The notes beneath the pieces were generated by a model, which was not told where the DNA came from, did no database searches, and was given only the letters and a program-made list of their open reading frames with translations. A DNA stretch of 64,000 bases from Dentipellis sp. KUC8613. Lineage: Eukaryota; Basidiomycota; Agaricomycetes; Russulales; Hericiaceae. The stretch's first letter is position 1. Each line of letters opens with the position of its first letter. A program made the position numbers and the translations under genes. The stretch is taken from positions 204,853 through 268,852 of the forward strand of contig NSJX01000038.1 of NCBI GenBank assembly GCA_002286715.1, written 5' to 3'. This document shows positions 31,662-43,974 of the stretch, piece after piece.

Positions 31662-33709
31662 TTAGAGCCCAACCGCCGCCTTGAGCTTGGAGAAGTTGGG
31701 CGTGCCGAGGCCCGTGACGGGGTCCCAGCCGGCCTTCGCGGGGAAGCCGTTGGTGTTGCAGCCGGGGTTGTCGCCGGACGTGATGTCGTTGAACGCGCTC
31801 GCGCCGGTGGAGTACAGGAAGGGGTTGAGGAACCCGAGCGGGCTCTTGCCCGCGGCGATGAGGCCGTCGTTGAGCAGGCCGACGACGGACGCGAAGATCG
31901 GGCTGGAGCAGCTCGTGCCGTCGACCGCGGTGAGCTCGCCGTCGAGCACGATCTCGACGTCCTGGCCGATTGCGGAGACGTCGGGGAAGCCGCGGCCGGA
32001 GGCGTTGAAGAGCCCGCGGTTGGTGCTGCCGAGCGCGCTCAGGTAGCTGGAGACAGCGCTCGCCTGGTAGTCTGGGATACCGAAGTAGTTGGAGAAGCCA
32101 CCGGAGGAGAGGGTCGCGGCGCTCTCGGTGCCGCTGCGCGAGACGGTGGTAGCACCGACGGCGGTGTGGCTAGAGATTCTCCTCAGCAGCTGCGGAATTC
32201 GCTATAAAGAGACAGACGTACAAGGGGCAGCCACCAGGGAAGGCGGGGATGAAAGTGCGGCAGCTCTCGCCCGGCTGGCCACCACCGACACCACCATCAC
32301 CGGAGGCGAAGAGGACGGAGACACCACGAGCGCCGAGCTGAGCGTAGGCGTTGCAGAGGTTACTATTTGATGTGATCATGGGTAAGACTCCAGATACGAA
32401 TAAATGCTGGGAAAAGACTCACGTGGCGACAGAGCGCGAGAGCTGGTTCTCGTCAAAGCCGTACGAAGTGGTGAGCACTTGCGGCGGGTTAGACTCGTCG
32501 AGAAGGAAGTTGATGATATCGAGGAAGCCGTCGACGCCGTCCTTCGTGTTCTCGCCGACAAAGACGAAGACGTTGGGGACGCCGGTCGCGAGACCGATAG
32601 TATATTGCACATCGAGGTTCTAGTAACCAGGTCAGCACAGGTATGGCTCCGAAATCGAGGGAAAACGCACAGCCTCGATGATGTCGTCGCCAGAGCCACC
32701 AGGGTTGCGGCCGTTGTCGACAGACTGGGACGTGAAGGTCGTCGACGAGGAGATGTCGGGACGGGTGCGCTGGAGGAAAGTCTATCCACGAAGCATCAGT
32801 CAGCCTCACACAGGATTGCGGGAAACAGCGCAAACTGACCCTCAAGTCCTGGCTGTTGGGGAACTGAGGGTAGAACCCGGAGACACCGATCGCGTTGGAC
32901 TTCTGCGTCGCCGCGGTGGTGGGGATGCCGTAGAGCGACTGGAGGCACGCGGGGGTGACAGCGCCGCTGCCGCAGGACGCGGCTGCGCCGCTGGCAGTGA
33001 TGTTCTGCACCGACGGGGAGATCGGGTGGCTGATGATGGGACGCTTGATGTCGGGCGCAGGGAAACTGCAGCATCAAGAAGATCAGGGCTATATTGCATG
33101 GGATACTGAGAGAAGCACGCACGAGACGGTCGGGTGCACGAAGTCGAGGTGGCCCTTGAGCGCAGCGGGGATCGAGTACTGCATCGTGCGCACGGACTGC
33201 GTGTTCGTCTTCTCGTGCGTGAAGGTGGCGAACTGCGTGTCGAACATCGCGTTCGCCTGCTTCACGGTCGTCTGGATGCTGAGCCAGTCGCCGGCGGGCG
33301 AGATCGTCGCGGACGTCAGGTTGTTCGACTGCAACCAGTCCTTGACCGCGGACACGCTCTCGGGGGCGGGAGCGATGAACTGCTCGACCTACAGGGAAAA
33401 TCCGGGTGAGTGACACGTCCACGAGACACCGTCAAGAAAAGTGCGTACCTCCTCCTTGGACAAGTGCTGGCCGTACTGGTCGCTGCTGGGCGTGCTGACG
33501 GCGTACAGCGCCTTCTCGAGACCGGCAAAGTCGCTCTGGACGAGACCGAGACGCAGCGTGAGCTGCTGGTCCTCGGGTGCAGCGCCGACCTTGGTGAAGC
33601 CGGACGGGACGCTGCTGCGCGACTCGTGCACCTGCAGGTCGCGGTAGACGTGCGGCGACGCACAGGCGAGGGTGACGAGCGACAGGAAGAAGAGCGAGAA
33701 CTTGGCCAT
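31662..33709 (-). CDS. Sedolisin-family tripeptidyl peptidase A (S53)
   Basis: Seven exons: 33709-33449, 33388-33123, 33065-32840, 32781-32671, 32619-32423, 32362-32222, 32169-31662; 569 residues. A signal peptide (to about residue 17, ACA) precedes the kumamolisin-type propeptide (YGQHLSKEEVEQFIAP, GDWLSIQTTV, FVHPT). The catalytic Glu and Asp are E287 and D291 (IEANLDVQYT), the oxyanion Asp is in FASGDGG, and the nucleophile is S487 (DGTSCSSP). The end (AFNDITSGDNPGC, AGWDPVTGLGTP) is the calcium-binding region. Such enzymes are self-activating acid peptidases that release tripeptides or cut internally, outside the cell. The nucleophile motif has Cys where most members have Ala. Compared with the paralogue at 37668-39813, the last two introns are absent. 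Confidence 0.94.
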
Positions 33710-33778
33710 TGCTGCTCGGGTGGGAGGGTGGAGTGGAGGAGACTGCTGTCCTTGGGGTTTGCAGAAACCATAGAGTCG

Positions 33779-33785
33779 TTTTATA
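33779..33785 (-). promoter_or_regulatory. TATA box of sedolisin A
   Basis: TATAAAA on the minus strand, 70 bases upstream of the ATG at 33709. Confidence 0.6.
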
Positions 33786-35868
33786 GTGTTTTGCTCTGTG
33801 CTGCAATGACGCGATGCTGGCGTTCAGAGTATGGTCTACATGTGGAGAAGAGGCCTTTCTTCCCCACCGGAGGAAGCGTCCATGTGATGCATCCCGGGGG
33901 CGAACTGAGGGTCGAAGGGACTTCTGCGGCATAGATGTCTTTCGAAGGCAAGAAGATCCCTGTCGAGCACCTGCGATCTGCGCAGACGCATGTGGGCTCG
34001 AAGACCTGTCGCCGATATCGACGAAGAGAGCTCATGGTCAGAAAGTCAGGATACACCGCGAGACGAGAAGCCACCTCGTGGGCAGTCGCGTGCTTTTTGA
34101 TTGGAAGCCAGCGTCGAAGGCTGATAGAATGGGCCATACGCGACGTGCAGGGCAACCGCGAGCCGCCTCAGCGTCAGAATTGCAGATGTATAGAATCCTT
34201 CCATACGGTCACGGAGTAAAAAGACAATGTGGCAGTGAGTCCATTGGCCCTGGTAGACAGTTCGAAGCCAGCTCGCAAAAGTAGCTTGCAGCGATAAGAG
34301 CCAAGCACATTGCACCAGGTTCTAAAAATAGAGGGCGTTGTGGCAGGGGCCACGCGGTCATGAAGTTTGGGGATGAAATGATGGCTGGCCATGCGAGATG
34401 CTGGTCGCTGTACCAAAGACTCGACATCAGCACAGATAGCAGGAAATCAGCATTGGCTTGCCGGTGGCGTACAACATTGGTGCTCTTGGGCTGGAGATCT
34501 ACAGCTCTTGGCACGCCGTTCAGCCTACAACCCCGCAGAAGACGTAGCTGCAACATCGCTCGTGCCCAAACCACCAGGCAGTTCCACAGAGAGAGCACAT
34601 GACATCGGAGCTTTCAGAGCACGAATACGACACCGCATGGTATCGAAACGTGCTTGGGAAATTCAGACCGAAAGGCGTCGAGGCACTCTCGAGGATTTTG
34701 TCACCATCCGAGAGGCAGCTTGGATTCATATTGAATGCGTATGCCCTGCACTTCCAGGATCAGAAAAGTGGGTCCTATCGAATCGCAAGATAACCCGCCA
34801 GCTCACCTCGGCATGGTATGCTAAGGGTCACTCTCCAGAACCGAGCCATGGAGGGGCACTGAGAGCCTCTGTAAGCTCCCTGCCACCGGCGTGAGAGCAC
34901 TACACTCGGGGATGATGGTCGTTATGATCGAACGGGAGCATCGGGGACTCATATTCCCGGGTCCCTAGATGTAACATAGAACCTGTTGGCGTTGTGAGAA
35001 CGTCGGAGCCGCGGCGAACAAGGCGCAGGTTCGCACCGAGGACAGTCACCACTATTTGACAAGTCAAGTCGGCTGGGCCGCCCAAGGAGAAAAACCGGCC
35101 GTCGTAAGGCAGCTCTCAGGTGCGTGGACTGGGATTTCACTGTAGGAGATGTGGCAGTTGAGATCATAGCGAAGCAAGCAGGTACGAACGAACATACATC
35201 TATGGCAGATACTAAGACGTCGACGTCCTCTGATGTCCAGCGGTTCCGGTTCGTCTGATGCAAGTGTGGTCGATGAGAAATTCTATGAAAAGTGTTGAAA
35301 TACACACAAATGGGCCTGAGCATGCACGCGCTACCCACCTGCACAGAGGATGGAGTTTCCTCCTATCGCATGACCACCCGAGATAAAAGAGTTAAAATTC
35401 CGCGCTGAAGATGAGGACTCGTCGTAGACCACCGTGGTCACTGGTCAGGGTCGGAGGAGGTGCCTACAACGGTGGGAATCGCGGAGAATTTGCACCCGTC
35501 CTGGTGATGTGTCGACAATACTAGTCGTCGGACAGACCTATCGACGTATCAGTAGCGTATAGCCTCGGGCTGAGGCCTTTGAGGATGATACACGGCTGAG
35601 TTGACGAGAATTCAACTGTAGGCTGCCACTGCCATAGCTGGCGAATGAGGTCTTTTGGCCGGTCCGGCAGTCCGATCCGGCCCGGACCTCGGCTAGTATG
35701 CAAACATTCGTACTTCAACGGAACCAAATTGAACATTCAAACATTCGACTCGCAACCTCCTCCAACACCATTATAGCTTTTATCAAGACGATATCCCCGG
35801 CCACAAAAAAAATACCACAAGAGCCCATAATCTATGAGTAGCATCCTAAGTCAGTCCACAAAACTAAA
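33786..35868. other. Intergenic region without a recognised gene
   Basis: About 2 kb with only short, domain-free frames on both strands. The part next to 33.8 kb is promoter DNA of sedolisin A. The AT-rich end at 35.75-35.85 kb is consistent with the 3' end of the homeodomain gene. Confidence 0.4.
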
Positions 35869-37189
35869 CTAATCCGAACTCTCTTCTTTCACGACTACCT
35901 GCACCAACCGCTCGACGTCACGCGTTGAAGATACTTCCGCCTCCTCAGGCAACGGAATCAACCCAACGTCCGCACACGATTTCTGCATAGCCTCCACCTC
36001 GTCCTTCGTCGGGCCCTCCGCGAGCCACGCCCTGAGTTCCTCTTCGAAGTCCATGACGCTCTCTTCGTCTCCCGTTGCTTGCTGCAGTGGATCGAAGGCG
36101 GGGATTACATACTCGAGAGGAGAAGAAAGATGTTTGTTGTTGTATTCCGCGACGAGGAAGTCTTGGCCTGTCGATGACCAAGTGAGGGCTTTTTGAGTAA
36201 GAATCTCTATCTCGGCTGCGAAATTCAATTCTGGAGACGATAGCGATGTTTTAAGGACTCAACTTACCAAGCTCAGCCTCTGTTAGGCCGGTGCACCAGT
36301 TACAGTTGCAAACAGAGGGTTCAGAGACTTGAACCGTCGCGTTTTTGCCAGGAACGGGACGGCTTGACGCGTTTTGATCGTCATCTCCGTAAACCGAGCT
36401 CGAGCAAGAAGACGCCCTATCATCATCGGAGAGCGTAGGCGTAGGAAGGGACGGAGAAGAAGGCGGCAGTGGGCTCGACGCGAACAGATCGGAGAACCGG
36501 TCCTCGTAGCTCCCATAACAGCAGTGAAGAGTGTTTGGATTTGCTGAGGCGCGTGAACCAGAGCCTGCAAGCGCGTTGTATGCGAAGCCAGATGAAAGCG
36601 GGGCATGACCGGAAGAAGACATATTGTCGAAGGGAGAAGGGCGAGTATATGCGCGTTTTTTGTGAGTCACTGGGGAAGGCGTTGGCGTAGAGGGCAGAGT
36701 ATCCGAGGAGGGCAAGAGAGTGCTGTCCGAGTGCGGCCAGCTCTTATAGAAATAGCCTGTCTCACTCCATGGTGCGGTTCGCGAGGCGTCCACAATGCCC
36801 TCATGCAGATCAGCAGAGCCCACAATTGTCGCATCAGAGGGAAACAAAGGCATCAAAGGCGCAACGTGCTCTGTCTTGACGCGCTTCCAGGGCCGATTGT
36901 CCTCCTCGGCCACATCCACATCTCCAAGAATATCCTGCCGTCGGGGCGTAGAAGGAAAATCAACTGGAAGGTCATACTGGTCCTCGGGGACAGGGGCGCC
37001 AGATCTGCGAAGTTTGTTTTTAGCGCGCTGGAACCAGTTGTGGACGGGGCCGGCATTGAGGTTGCGTGCTTTGGCCCAGGCGCGGCGCGATTGAATGGAG
37101 GGAGTGCGTTTGTCGGCCTTCCAGATCTGGGAGAGTTCGGCTTTGTCGTGCGGAGACAGGATATTTCGTTTTGGAAAGTCAGAATCCAT
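35869..37189 (-). CDS. Homeodomain transcription factor, N-terminal homeobox
   Basis: Two exons, 37189-36268 and 36230-35869, 427 residues. The homeodomain occupies about residues 4-60 (LSPHDKAELSQIW at helix 1, the third helix VHNWFQRAKNKLRR with the WFxxxR recognition core). It is followed by a KRVK basic patch, possibly a nuclear localisation signal, a long Ser/Pro-rich disordered region, a cysteine cluster (VCNCNWCTGL) and an acidic C-terminus (EEELRAWLAEG, VVVKEESSD) that could activate transcription. The intron is only 37 bases but keeps the frame and joins two acidic segments. The start at 37189 was preferred over an in-frame ATG at 37282, which would put the homeodomain behind a Leu/Ser-rich leader. 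It is not arranged like mating-type HD pairs. Confidence 0.85.
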
Positions 37190-37667
37190 AGAAACCAGGG
37201 CGCATATAGCAGGGTCAGGACGAGAGAGAGAGAGAGATAACTGATAGCAGGCCGAGAGCGACAAGGCGAGCAAGACGGTCAAGAGTCAGAAAAAGAGAGA
37301 TCCAAGTGAGCTATTGGCTTTGAGAGAGCGAGAATGTCGTGACAAGTATGAATGCAGGATGAGAGAGACAGAGGAGCAAGTTAGAGTGAGCGTGTGCGGG
37401 GAACGCGTCAAGGTCCGCATCTGGCAGTCAAGCAGACGCGGAGCCGGGCTCATTAGCGCCGGAGACAGACGACTGAATATCCTGCACCTCAGCCACGCGC
37501 ATCGTCTACACCTTTCCCTTCCATATTATCTCTTGATGGTAAATCTGTCAATCCATATGCAAAAAATACAGCAAGAAACCCACAAATACAAAAGTCGACC
37601 AGATACATCACCAAACCGAACCCGGGATTCATCACGTCGTTAGAAAACGGAATGAAATCAGCTCAGA
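37190..37667. other. Intergenic region
   Basis: Promoter and leader of the homeodomain gene, including an AGAGAG tract at 37225-37240, and the 3' flank of sedolisin B. No gene seen. Confidence 0.4.
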
Positions 37668-39813
37668 TTACAACCCAGCGGCAACCTTCATCTTCGTGTA
37701 GTTTGGCGTTCCAAGACCAGTCACCTAGGTGCGCATATAGTCAGGTATATCCCAACCAGATTGATGCACCAGCGAATACGTACCGGGTCCCATCCCTCTC
37801 TCGCCGTGAAACCCATAGTGAAGCACCCCGGATTATACCCTGCCAACTCGAAGCGTAAGCACCTACCACCCATTCTGAGTCCAAAGCCACTCACCCGACG
37901 TGATATCGTTGAACGCATCCGGATTCGCATATATAAACGGGTTCAAGAACCCAAGCGGCGCCTTGCCTGCACTAATAAGCTCGTCGTTCAACAGTGCCAC
38001 GATACTCGCCACGATCGGGCTCGACGCGCTCGTCCCGCCCGTGCTCATCGCCTGCCCCTGATACACGATGGCAATGTTCTCCCCTGCCGCCGCCAGGTCG
38101 GGGAACCCGCGCCCGGAGGCGTTGTACTTCCCCTGGTAGGTGCTGCCGAGCGAGCTGAGGAAGGCGGGCACGGCGGTCGACTGGTACGATGGGCGCGGGA
38201 ACCAGGAGGAGAACCCGCCGCCTGAGATGAAGTCGCCTGTCTCGGGCACGCCGGTCGTCGCGCCGATGGCGGTGACGCTGATGTCGAGTGAATATTGAGA
38301 TCAGGTGGGAACGAGAGGCGGCGTACTAAGGGCAGGACGAAGGGAACGTTGCGCCAAAGTTGCTGCAGGACGTGCCCTGGTCTCCACAAACGCCTTCATC
38401 GCCTGACGCAAACAGCATGGAGACACCACGCGCCCCAAGCTGTGCGTACGCATTGCACAGCGCCCTGTATCCATGCATGAGTACGACTTCTCCCTTGCAA
38501 GGAAGGGTGTACGCACGAGCCGAGCGAATATGGGAAGTCGTTCTCACCGTAGCCATAGCTCGTGGTGACGACGCTCGGCGGGTTCTCCTGTGCCAGGAGC
38601 AGGTTCGTCGAGTCCATGAACCCGTCTACCTCATCCACGTCATTCCCCACAGAGATGAACACCGCCGGTACGCCAGCTGCGACGCCGACAGTATATTGAA
38701 TATCCAGATCCTTTTTTATCGAACTGATCAGCCAGATTCCGGAAGCAAACACGAGCAACTTACCGCTTCGGACCCAGCTTGGCTGCTTCCCTGCGGGTTC
38801 TCACCGCCGTTGATGCTCTGCACTGAGAAATTGGTAGACGAAGACAGGTCGGGGCGGTACTTCTGCAGGAACGTCTGTGCATCTCTATTCAGCTTCGGGT
38901 CCAACTTGGTCGATTCAGTACTGACCGCAAGGTCCTGTTCGTTGGCGTATTGGCCGACGTAGCCCGTCACGCCTAGCTGGGTCGTACTCTGCTCCCCACA
39001 GGTCTTGGGGATGTTGTACATCGCTTGCAGACATTGTGGCGTGATGGAACTCGCGCAGGAACTGGGGATCCCAGTGGCGTTGCTGGGGCTGCTCGAGGGT
39101 TCGTCTAGCATCGATATCTTCGTATTCTGCGAAACAGTGGACCTCGGGAAGCTAGTGAAGGTAGGCATTGCATCCCGCATCAGTATCTATTCTGTTCATC
39201 TTCGCCGGTAGGGAGAGACTTACGCGGTTGTCGGGTGTACGAACTGAATGGCCCCGTGCAGGGCATCGGGGAGAGAGTATGAAAGCGTACGTACAGCCTG
39301 CTTTCCGGTGTCGACGTGCTCAAAGTGAGTGAAGTCCGCACTCAGCAATTCGTTCGCCTGCTGGACAGTAGCGTTTATGGAAAGCCAGTCACCAGCCGGG
39401 GATGCAGACGCAGATGTCAGATTGTGCGACGCAAGCCATGCCTTGACTGCCTTGACTGTGTCAGGCGACGGCGCGACGAATGCTTCAACCTAAGCACGGA
39501 GATCAGCACGATCGAGCGTTGAAGAGTAAATTGTGATACTCACTTCCTGTTTCGACAGATGCTGTCCATATTTTGAGTTTCCAGGCGTGCTGACGTCGTA
39601 TAGAGCCTTTTCGAGACCAGCGAAGTTGCTCTGTGCGAGACCTATACGCAGAGACAGAGGATGGTCCGGCGATGCGGCGCCTACAGCAACAAAATTCCGC
39701 GGAGCACTATCGCGTTTCTCAAAGACGCGCATGTTCATCCTGGTCCGTGGGGCGGCGGCGCAGACGGAAGAAACCAGCCAAGCAACGGCAAAACAGGCCT
39801 TGGGCAGAATCAT
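37668..39813 (-). CDS. Sedolisin-family tripeptidyl peptidase B (S53)
   Basis: Nine exons: 39813-39544, 39489-39224, 39151-38926, 38874-38764, 38710-38517, 38464-38327, 38277-37895, 37839-37784, 37724-37668; 566 residues. The signal peptide runs to about residue 20 (SVCAAA). The propeptide motifs match sedolisin A (YGQHLSKQEVEAFVAP, GDWLSINATV). The catalytic Glu/Asp are E290 and D294 (SEADLDIQYT), the oxyanion Asp is in FASGDEG, and the nucleophile is S485 (GGTSASSP). The C-terminal calcium site is AFNDITSGYNPGC through GWDPVTGLGTP. It is an extracellular acid peptidase. Exons 2, 3 and 4 have exactly the same lengths as in sedolisin A (266, 226, 111), showing a shared ancestor. One acceptor is AAG (38711). 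The homeodomain gene separates the two copies. Confidence 0.94.
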
Positions 39814-39877
39814 CGCGATGAGACGAGACGGGTGCGGTTCGCTCGCGTGGCGAGCGAGCTAAATATGATGCATGGGG

Positions 39878-39884
39878 TATTTAA
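39878..39884 (-). promoter_or_regulatory. TATA-like box of sedolisin B
   Basis: TTAAATA on the minus strand, 65 bases upstream of the ATG at 39813. Confidence 0.4.
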
Positions 39885-40766
39885 CATTTAGCGACGAGCT
39901 GGCAGGAGCAGGGGCGTTCGTCCTTCCAGAGTACGCTTCTCGTGCGCGTGCCTCGTCGATGGGGCGATTGCGACTGGCCCGCGACCATGTGAGCGATAGG
40001 TCGCTACCACAGGTCAGCGGATGTCGCGACGGTATTGGATGGCGAGGGGGCAACGGACGTCCGATGAAGCGCATCTGCCGATGTATGTCAGAACTTTCCG
40101 CGCACTCGCCTGTCCTGTCCAGGGCGCGCGGCGTAGTTCAAAGCTGGCATCCCTAATGCGTCGTCTTGTCAGTTCCACGAGGTGAGTGTACAGACCTGTG
40201 ACATGGTGAATCCCATGGAATGCGAGGTGTAGCTGTAGAAGGTGTCTCTGCGCGCAATTGGTTGCTATCAGTCGTCCAAGCCAAGCTGATAATAGGACAA
40301 GACCGCGAGGATGTGGAGCTGGCAGGCTTCCTCCTAACCAGAATCTAAGGCTTCAAAGCTCCTAACCTCGTGATATGGTTCAGTTCATCGCTACTGCCAG
40401 CGTCACGTCAAAGCATCTTGTCAGCGACCATATCTATACGAGCTTACCGTACGTGCTACTCTGGTCCATTTGCTGCGTTCATCCTCCCTCGAGAATCGCT
40501 GAGCACCGTGCAAAAGCCTGACGCCGCGACTGCGGATCAGAAACATCCGATGCAGAATTCAAACTGCGCCTCGCCCTGCGCCGGAGTCTTCAGCTAAGCT
40601 TTATGACTGCCGATTGTCCCACCCTTGACTCGAGTGACGCCTTCCTCAAACCTCGAGTCAGCGTACCTTCGGCGCCGCTGGACAGTCTATAAGTCTTCAA
40701 GGATCAAAAGCCGGAAGTCAGCCAACTTCCGTTGTCGACTGCGTTGACCTCCTGTCGTACGCGCCG
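39885..40766. other. Divergent intergenic region between sedolisin B and the MFS gene
   Basis: Holds the promoters of both divergent genes, including a plus-strand TATAAG at 40688-40693, about 75 bases before the MFS start. No coding exon recognised. Confidence 0.45.
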
Positions 40767-42823
40767 ATGTCTGAAGCTGAAGAATCGCCGCTGCTGGGTA
40801 CCACGCCTCCTGCACCGTACGGTAGTGCAGATGAACGCGTTCAAGAAGAGGCCATAGAACACGATGCGGTGTATAAACGCTTCAAGCCCGCGAAGAAGCG
40901 CGTTATCGTCGCCCTCGTGTCCTGGGCAGGTTTACTACCCCGTACGTCGCCTCGCCGCACGTTTACCGCATGAAACCTTAGCATCTCCACAGTCTTCGTA
41001 TCTGGCTCCTTCGTGCCCTCAATTCCTGAGGTCGCCCGCGAGTTTGATTCCACAGGCCCCATCATCAAGTAAGTGCTTCTCTACCGCGACGCTAGTGACT
41101 CATGCACCCGCGCTAACGCCTTGCGCCTTGCGCCCGCAGCCTCGCGGTCAGCTTATCGATCTTCGCAGTCGCACTCGGCACGCTCGTCTGGGCGACGTAC
41201 TCCGGCTTCTGTGCGCCCCGTCCTTAATCTCCCCGCACGATCCATATCTGACCAGACGTCGACGCTATCGCGCTTGTAGATGGCCGGCGTCCCATCTATC
41301 TCGTCTCGACGCCCGTCCTCGCCCTCGGCTCGCTAGGCGTCTCGCTCTCGCGCTCCGTGCCGGAACTCATGGTCTGGCGCTTTGTGCAGGCGTTCGGGTC
41401 GGGCAGCGGGATGTCCGTAGGCGGGGGCGTCATTGGGGATATCTACCGGCTCGAGGAGCGAGGCAGCGTGATGGGCATATTTTTTGCCTTCTGCCTCACC
41501 GGTACGCCCCTTCTGCGCGTTCGCTTAGTTCGGCAGCTAATAGAGGTGGCATGTAGGGCCGGCGCTGGCACCACTGGCAGGCGGGCTCGCCACGCACTAC
41601 GCGTCGTGGCGCGTGATGCAATTCGCGCTCTTCGTAGCCGCGATTATTGCGTACCTGCTCATGTTCTTCTTCCTACCCGAAACGAGCCAGCCGCATGCGC
41701 GTGGTGTAGACAAGTTGGACCGCTGGCGGTGGGTGTGGCTGAATCCGTTCAGGAGCATGATGTGGTTCAGAAGTCCCAACCTACTGTTGCTCGTAAGTCG
41801 CCCTCCTTAACCCAGCGAGATGTTCATATTGAACCTCGATGCAGTGTCTCGTTGGCTCGTTCGTTCTGATAACCGATTATGGTGAGTGGGGCACAGCTGG
41901 AGCGAATGAAGACCTGACCGCGATTCAGTGCTGCTGATCCCGCTGGCGTACACGGTTGTGAGTAGCAGGACGCCATGACCACGAGGCCCTTTTCTTATTA
42001 GAACGCGAATGACAGGGCAAACGATACGATATCACGAATGAGGCGCTCATCGGCGCCTTTTTCCTGCCTGCAGGCCTCGGCAACATTAGTACGCCCGCAC
42101 GCTCTCCTCGTGGTCAGATCAAGCAATGCTGACAGCGCCGCAGTCGGCGCTCCGCTCGCAGGGCGCATTTCCGACATCATTGTCGTGCGGTGGAGGAAGA
42201 AGCGCGGGGGCGTTTGGGTCCCCGAGGATCGCCTGCGGGGCACGATGGTGGGTGCGCTCGTGTTCGTGCCGATGTCCGTGCTGCTGTGCGGGATCATCAC
42301 GCATTACGTGGACGGGAGGGCGGGGGTGGTGCTGAATCTGATATGCCTGTTTTTCAACGGGATCGGGGTGCGTGGATCATTCATGCTGCAGCGAGCAAGG
42401 GTGTCTCATTGCGGCACAGGTGGATTTGGTACTTAGTCCAATGGCGGCTTACCTGGTGGATATCATGCATTCCAGGAGTGCGGAAGCCATGGCTTCAAAT
42501 GCGTAAGTTGAGCGTTTCATGGAAACCGATTGACGCTAAGCATGTTGAACATCCAGCGGACTGCGGAGTATCTTCACGGCGTTGGCGACAGCGGCAATTT
42601 TGCCTTCCATCAACACCTTCGGTGTCCTCGCGACTGACGCGATGGCGGCTGGGCTCGCGTGGATCGGATGCCTGTACGTCCCGAGCTGTGTTGTACTCAC
42701 ATCTACACGAGGCGGCCTCGCTGAACGCCATTTGTCTGTAGGCTCATGTGGGCGACAATTCGGTACGGCGATAGGATGCGCGCTTGGGTGGACGTTGGCT
42801 TCTCAACGGCAGCCAACAATTAA
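40767..42823 (+). CDS. Major facilitator superfamily transporter (DHA1-like)
   Basis: Twelve exons: 40767-40941, 40993-41068, 41140-41210, 41280-41501, 41557-41792, 41845-41881, 41929-41957, 42016-42088, 42144-42367, 42420-42502, 42557-42673, 42742-42823; 474 residues. After a hydrophilic N-terminus the model has about 12 hydrophobic segments. The loop between helices 2 and 3 carries GFYGRRPIYL (residues 106-115), the MFS signature in the form common to drug and polyamine H+ antiporters. A second MFS-like loop, GAPLAGRISDIIVVRWRKKRGG, follows the central loop. The substrate cannot be told from the sequence. Acceptors at 41279 and 42015 were chosen over nearer AGs because they restore the family pattern. 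One exon is only 29 bases. Confidence 0.9.
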
Positions 42824-43974
42824 GCATAGACGAAACTTTGCTACGTTCAGTACGGATATGTAAGTAGAGGCGGTACGTTCGAAGAATGCAAGACCATGAA
42901 TTGACTTGCGGGGGAGCACAGGCCCCTTTTAAGCACCGCGCTGCCAGTCGTACCTGCATCGAATGAATCGCTGTGAGTCCCATGTTACGCCTGCGTACGA
43001 TCTGAACCAAGGTCCGACAGAGGGGAGTACAAGTACTCCATCTGCGTCGCCGGTGAGCTGGCCTCGCGCCGCACCACGGTTCCTGTTCCGAGGAGGTGCT
43101 GTCCTATCTCTACCCGACTATCGCTCGATGCGACAGTGTCTCCCCACGTTCAGGGCCGCCCAACTCGCGGGCGAAGCACTTCCCTTACCGACCTTAGTGG
43201 CGAAGACTATATGCATTGCAGCAACGAGGACGATCATGAACGGTAGCTATATATTGTCGAATTCTTCAAGCCTGCTTCCGGCGCACTTGACATGCTATGT
43301 CCATGCAGTACCGAGATCCGCGCATTGAAATGACTCGTTCAGCGCGTTGTGTACGCATAGTGAAAGACATAGGAGTGCACTTCGCAGCTTTTTATAACGC
43401 TTGTCAAGTACAAGCCCCGCTTCGCACCACGACCGAATTTGAGACCCTAAAATCATGGTTGGCTCGAGAGGCGAGCAGCACGAGGGCAGAGGATCCGATG
43501 GATATGGACAAGGAACCTAGTAGAGCGCCTGATGCAGTGATTTGGACCTGCCTAGTAGGGTTCGTGAGAGATGGCGTGAGGTAAAAGAAGACTATTGGTG
43601 GCACGAAGTGAGCCGGAGAAAGCAAGTGTGACCAGAGACGTTCAATCAGATAGGAAAAGCACGAGGCGAGGCGGTGCAGTTGGGAGTGGCTGAGAAACAT
43701 GCGGCGACGTTCTTGCACCGAGCGAACGTTGTGTCGTGGAAGCGGGCAACCACGCTCCTCTCTTCTTGTCTATCCACATCCTCTCTTATACTCTTGCTTC
43801 CATCTCCATTGTCTTCACGTTTTGTCATGTCCTTGTATTTTGCTTATTGAGCCAGGTTTAATCGTGTAAGCATGGATGCGCTCTCTTTGCGCGTCAACCC
43901 GACCAACCCACTCTGTTTTCCAGTTCACCAGCCTGCTCGTGGATTCAGCGATTGGCTGTCGTGCTCTTTGGATC
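42824..43974. other. Intergenic region with likely 5' UTR intron at its end
   Basis: No gene recognised at 42824-43700. CT-rich sequence at 43740-43830 looks like a transcription start region. A GTAAGC donor at 43866 and a TTTTCCAG acceptor ending at 43923 define a probable 58-base leader intron of the next gene, which removes an out-of-context upstream ATG. Confidence 0.45.

Noticed and set aside
31407..32207. Plus-strand frame of 266 codons over sedolisin A
   Set aside because: Antisense shadow of the last exon, which carries the catalytic serine motif on the minus strand.
35869..37189. Mating-type HD locus
   Set aside because: A single homeodomain gene with no divergent partner and no mitochondrial intermediate peptidase neighbour; the domain is at the extreme N-terminus.
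3703..42823. A secondary-metabolite gene cluster made of ADH, monooxygenase and MFS genes
   Set aside because: No core synthase (PKS, NRPS, terpene cyclase) is present and the genes are spread over 39 kb between unrelated housekeeping genes.
43876..43974. Upstream ATG at 43876 as start of the disordered protein
   Set aside because: It lies inside a probable leader intron (GTAAGC at 43866 to TTTTCCAG at 43923), so it would be spliced out.
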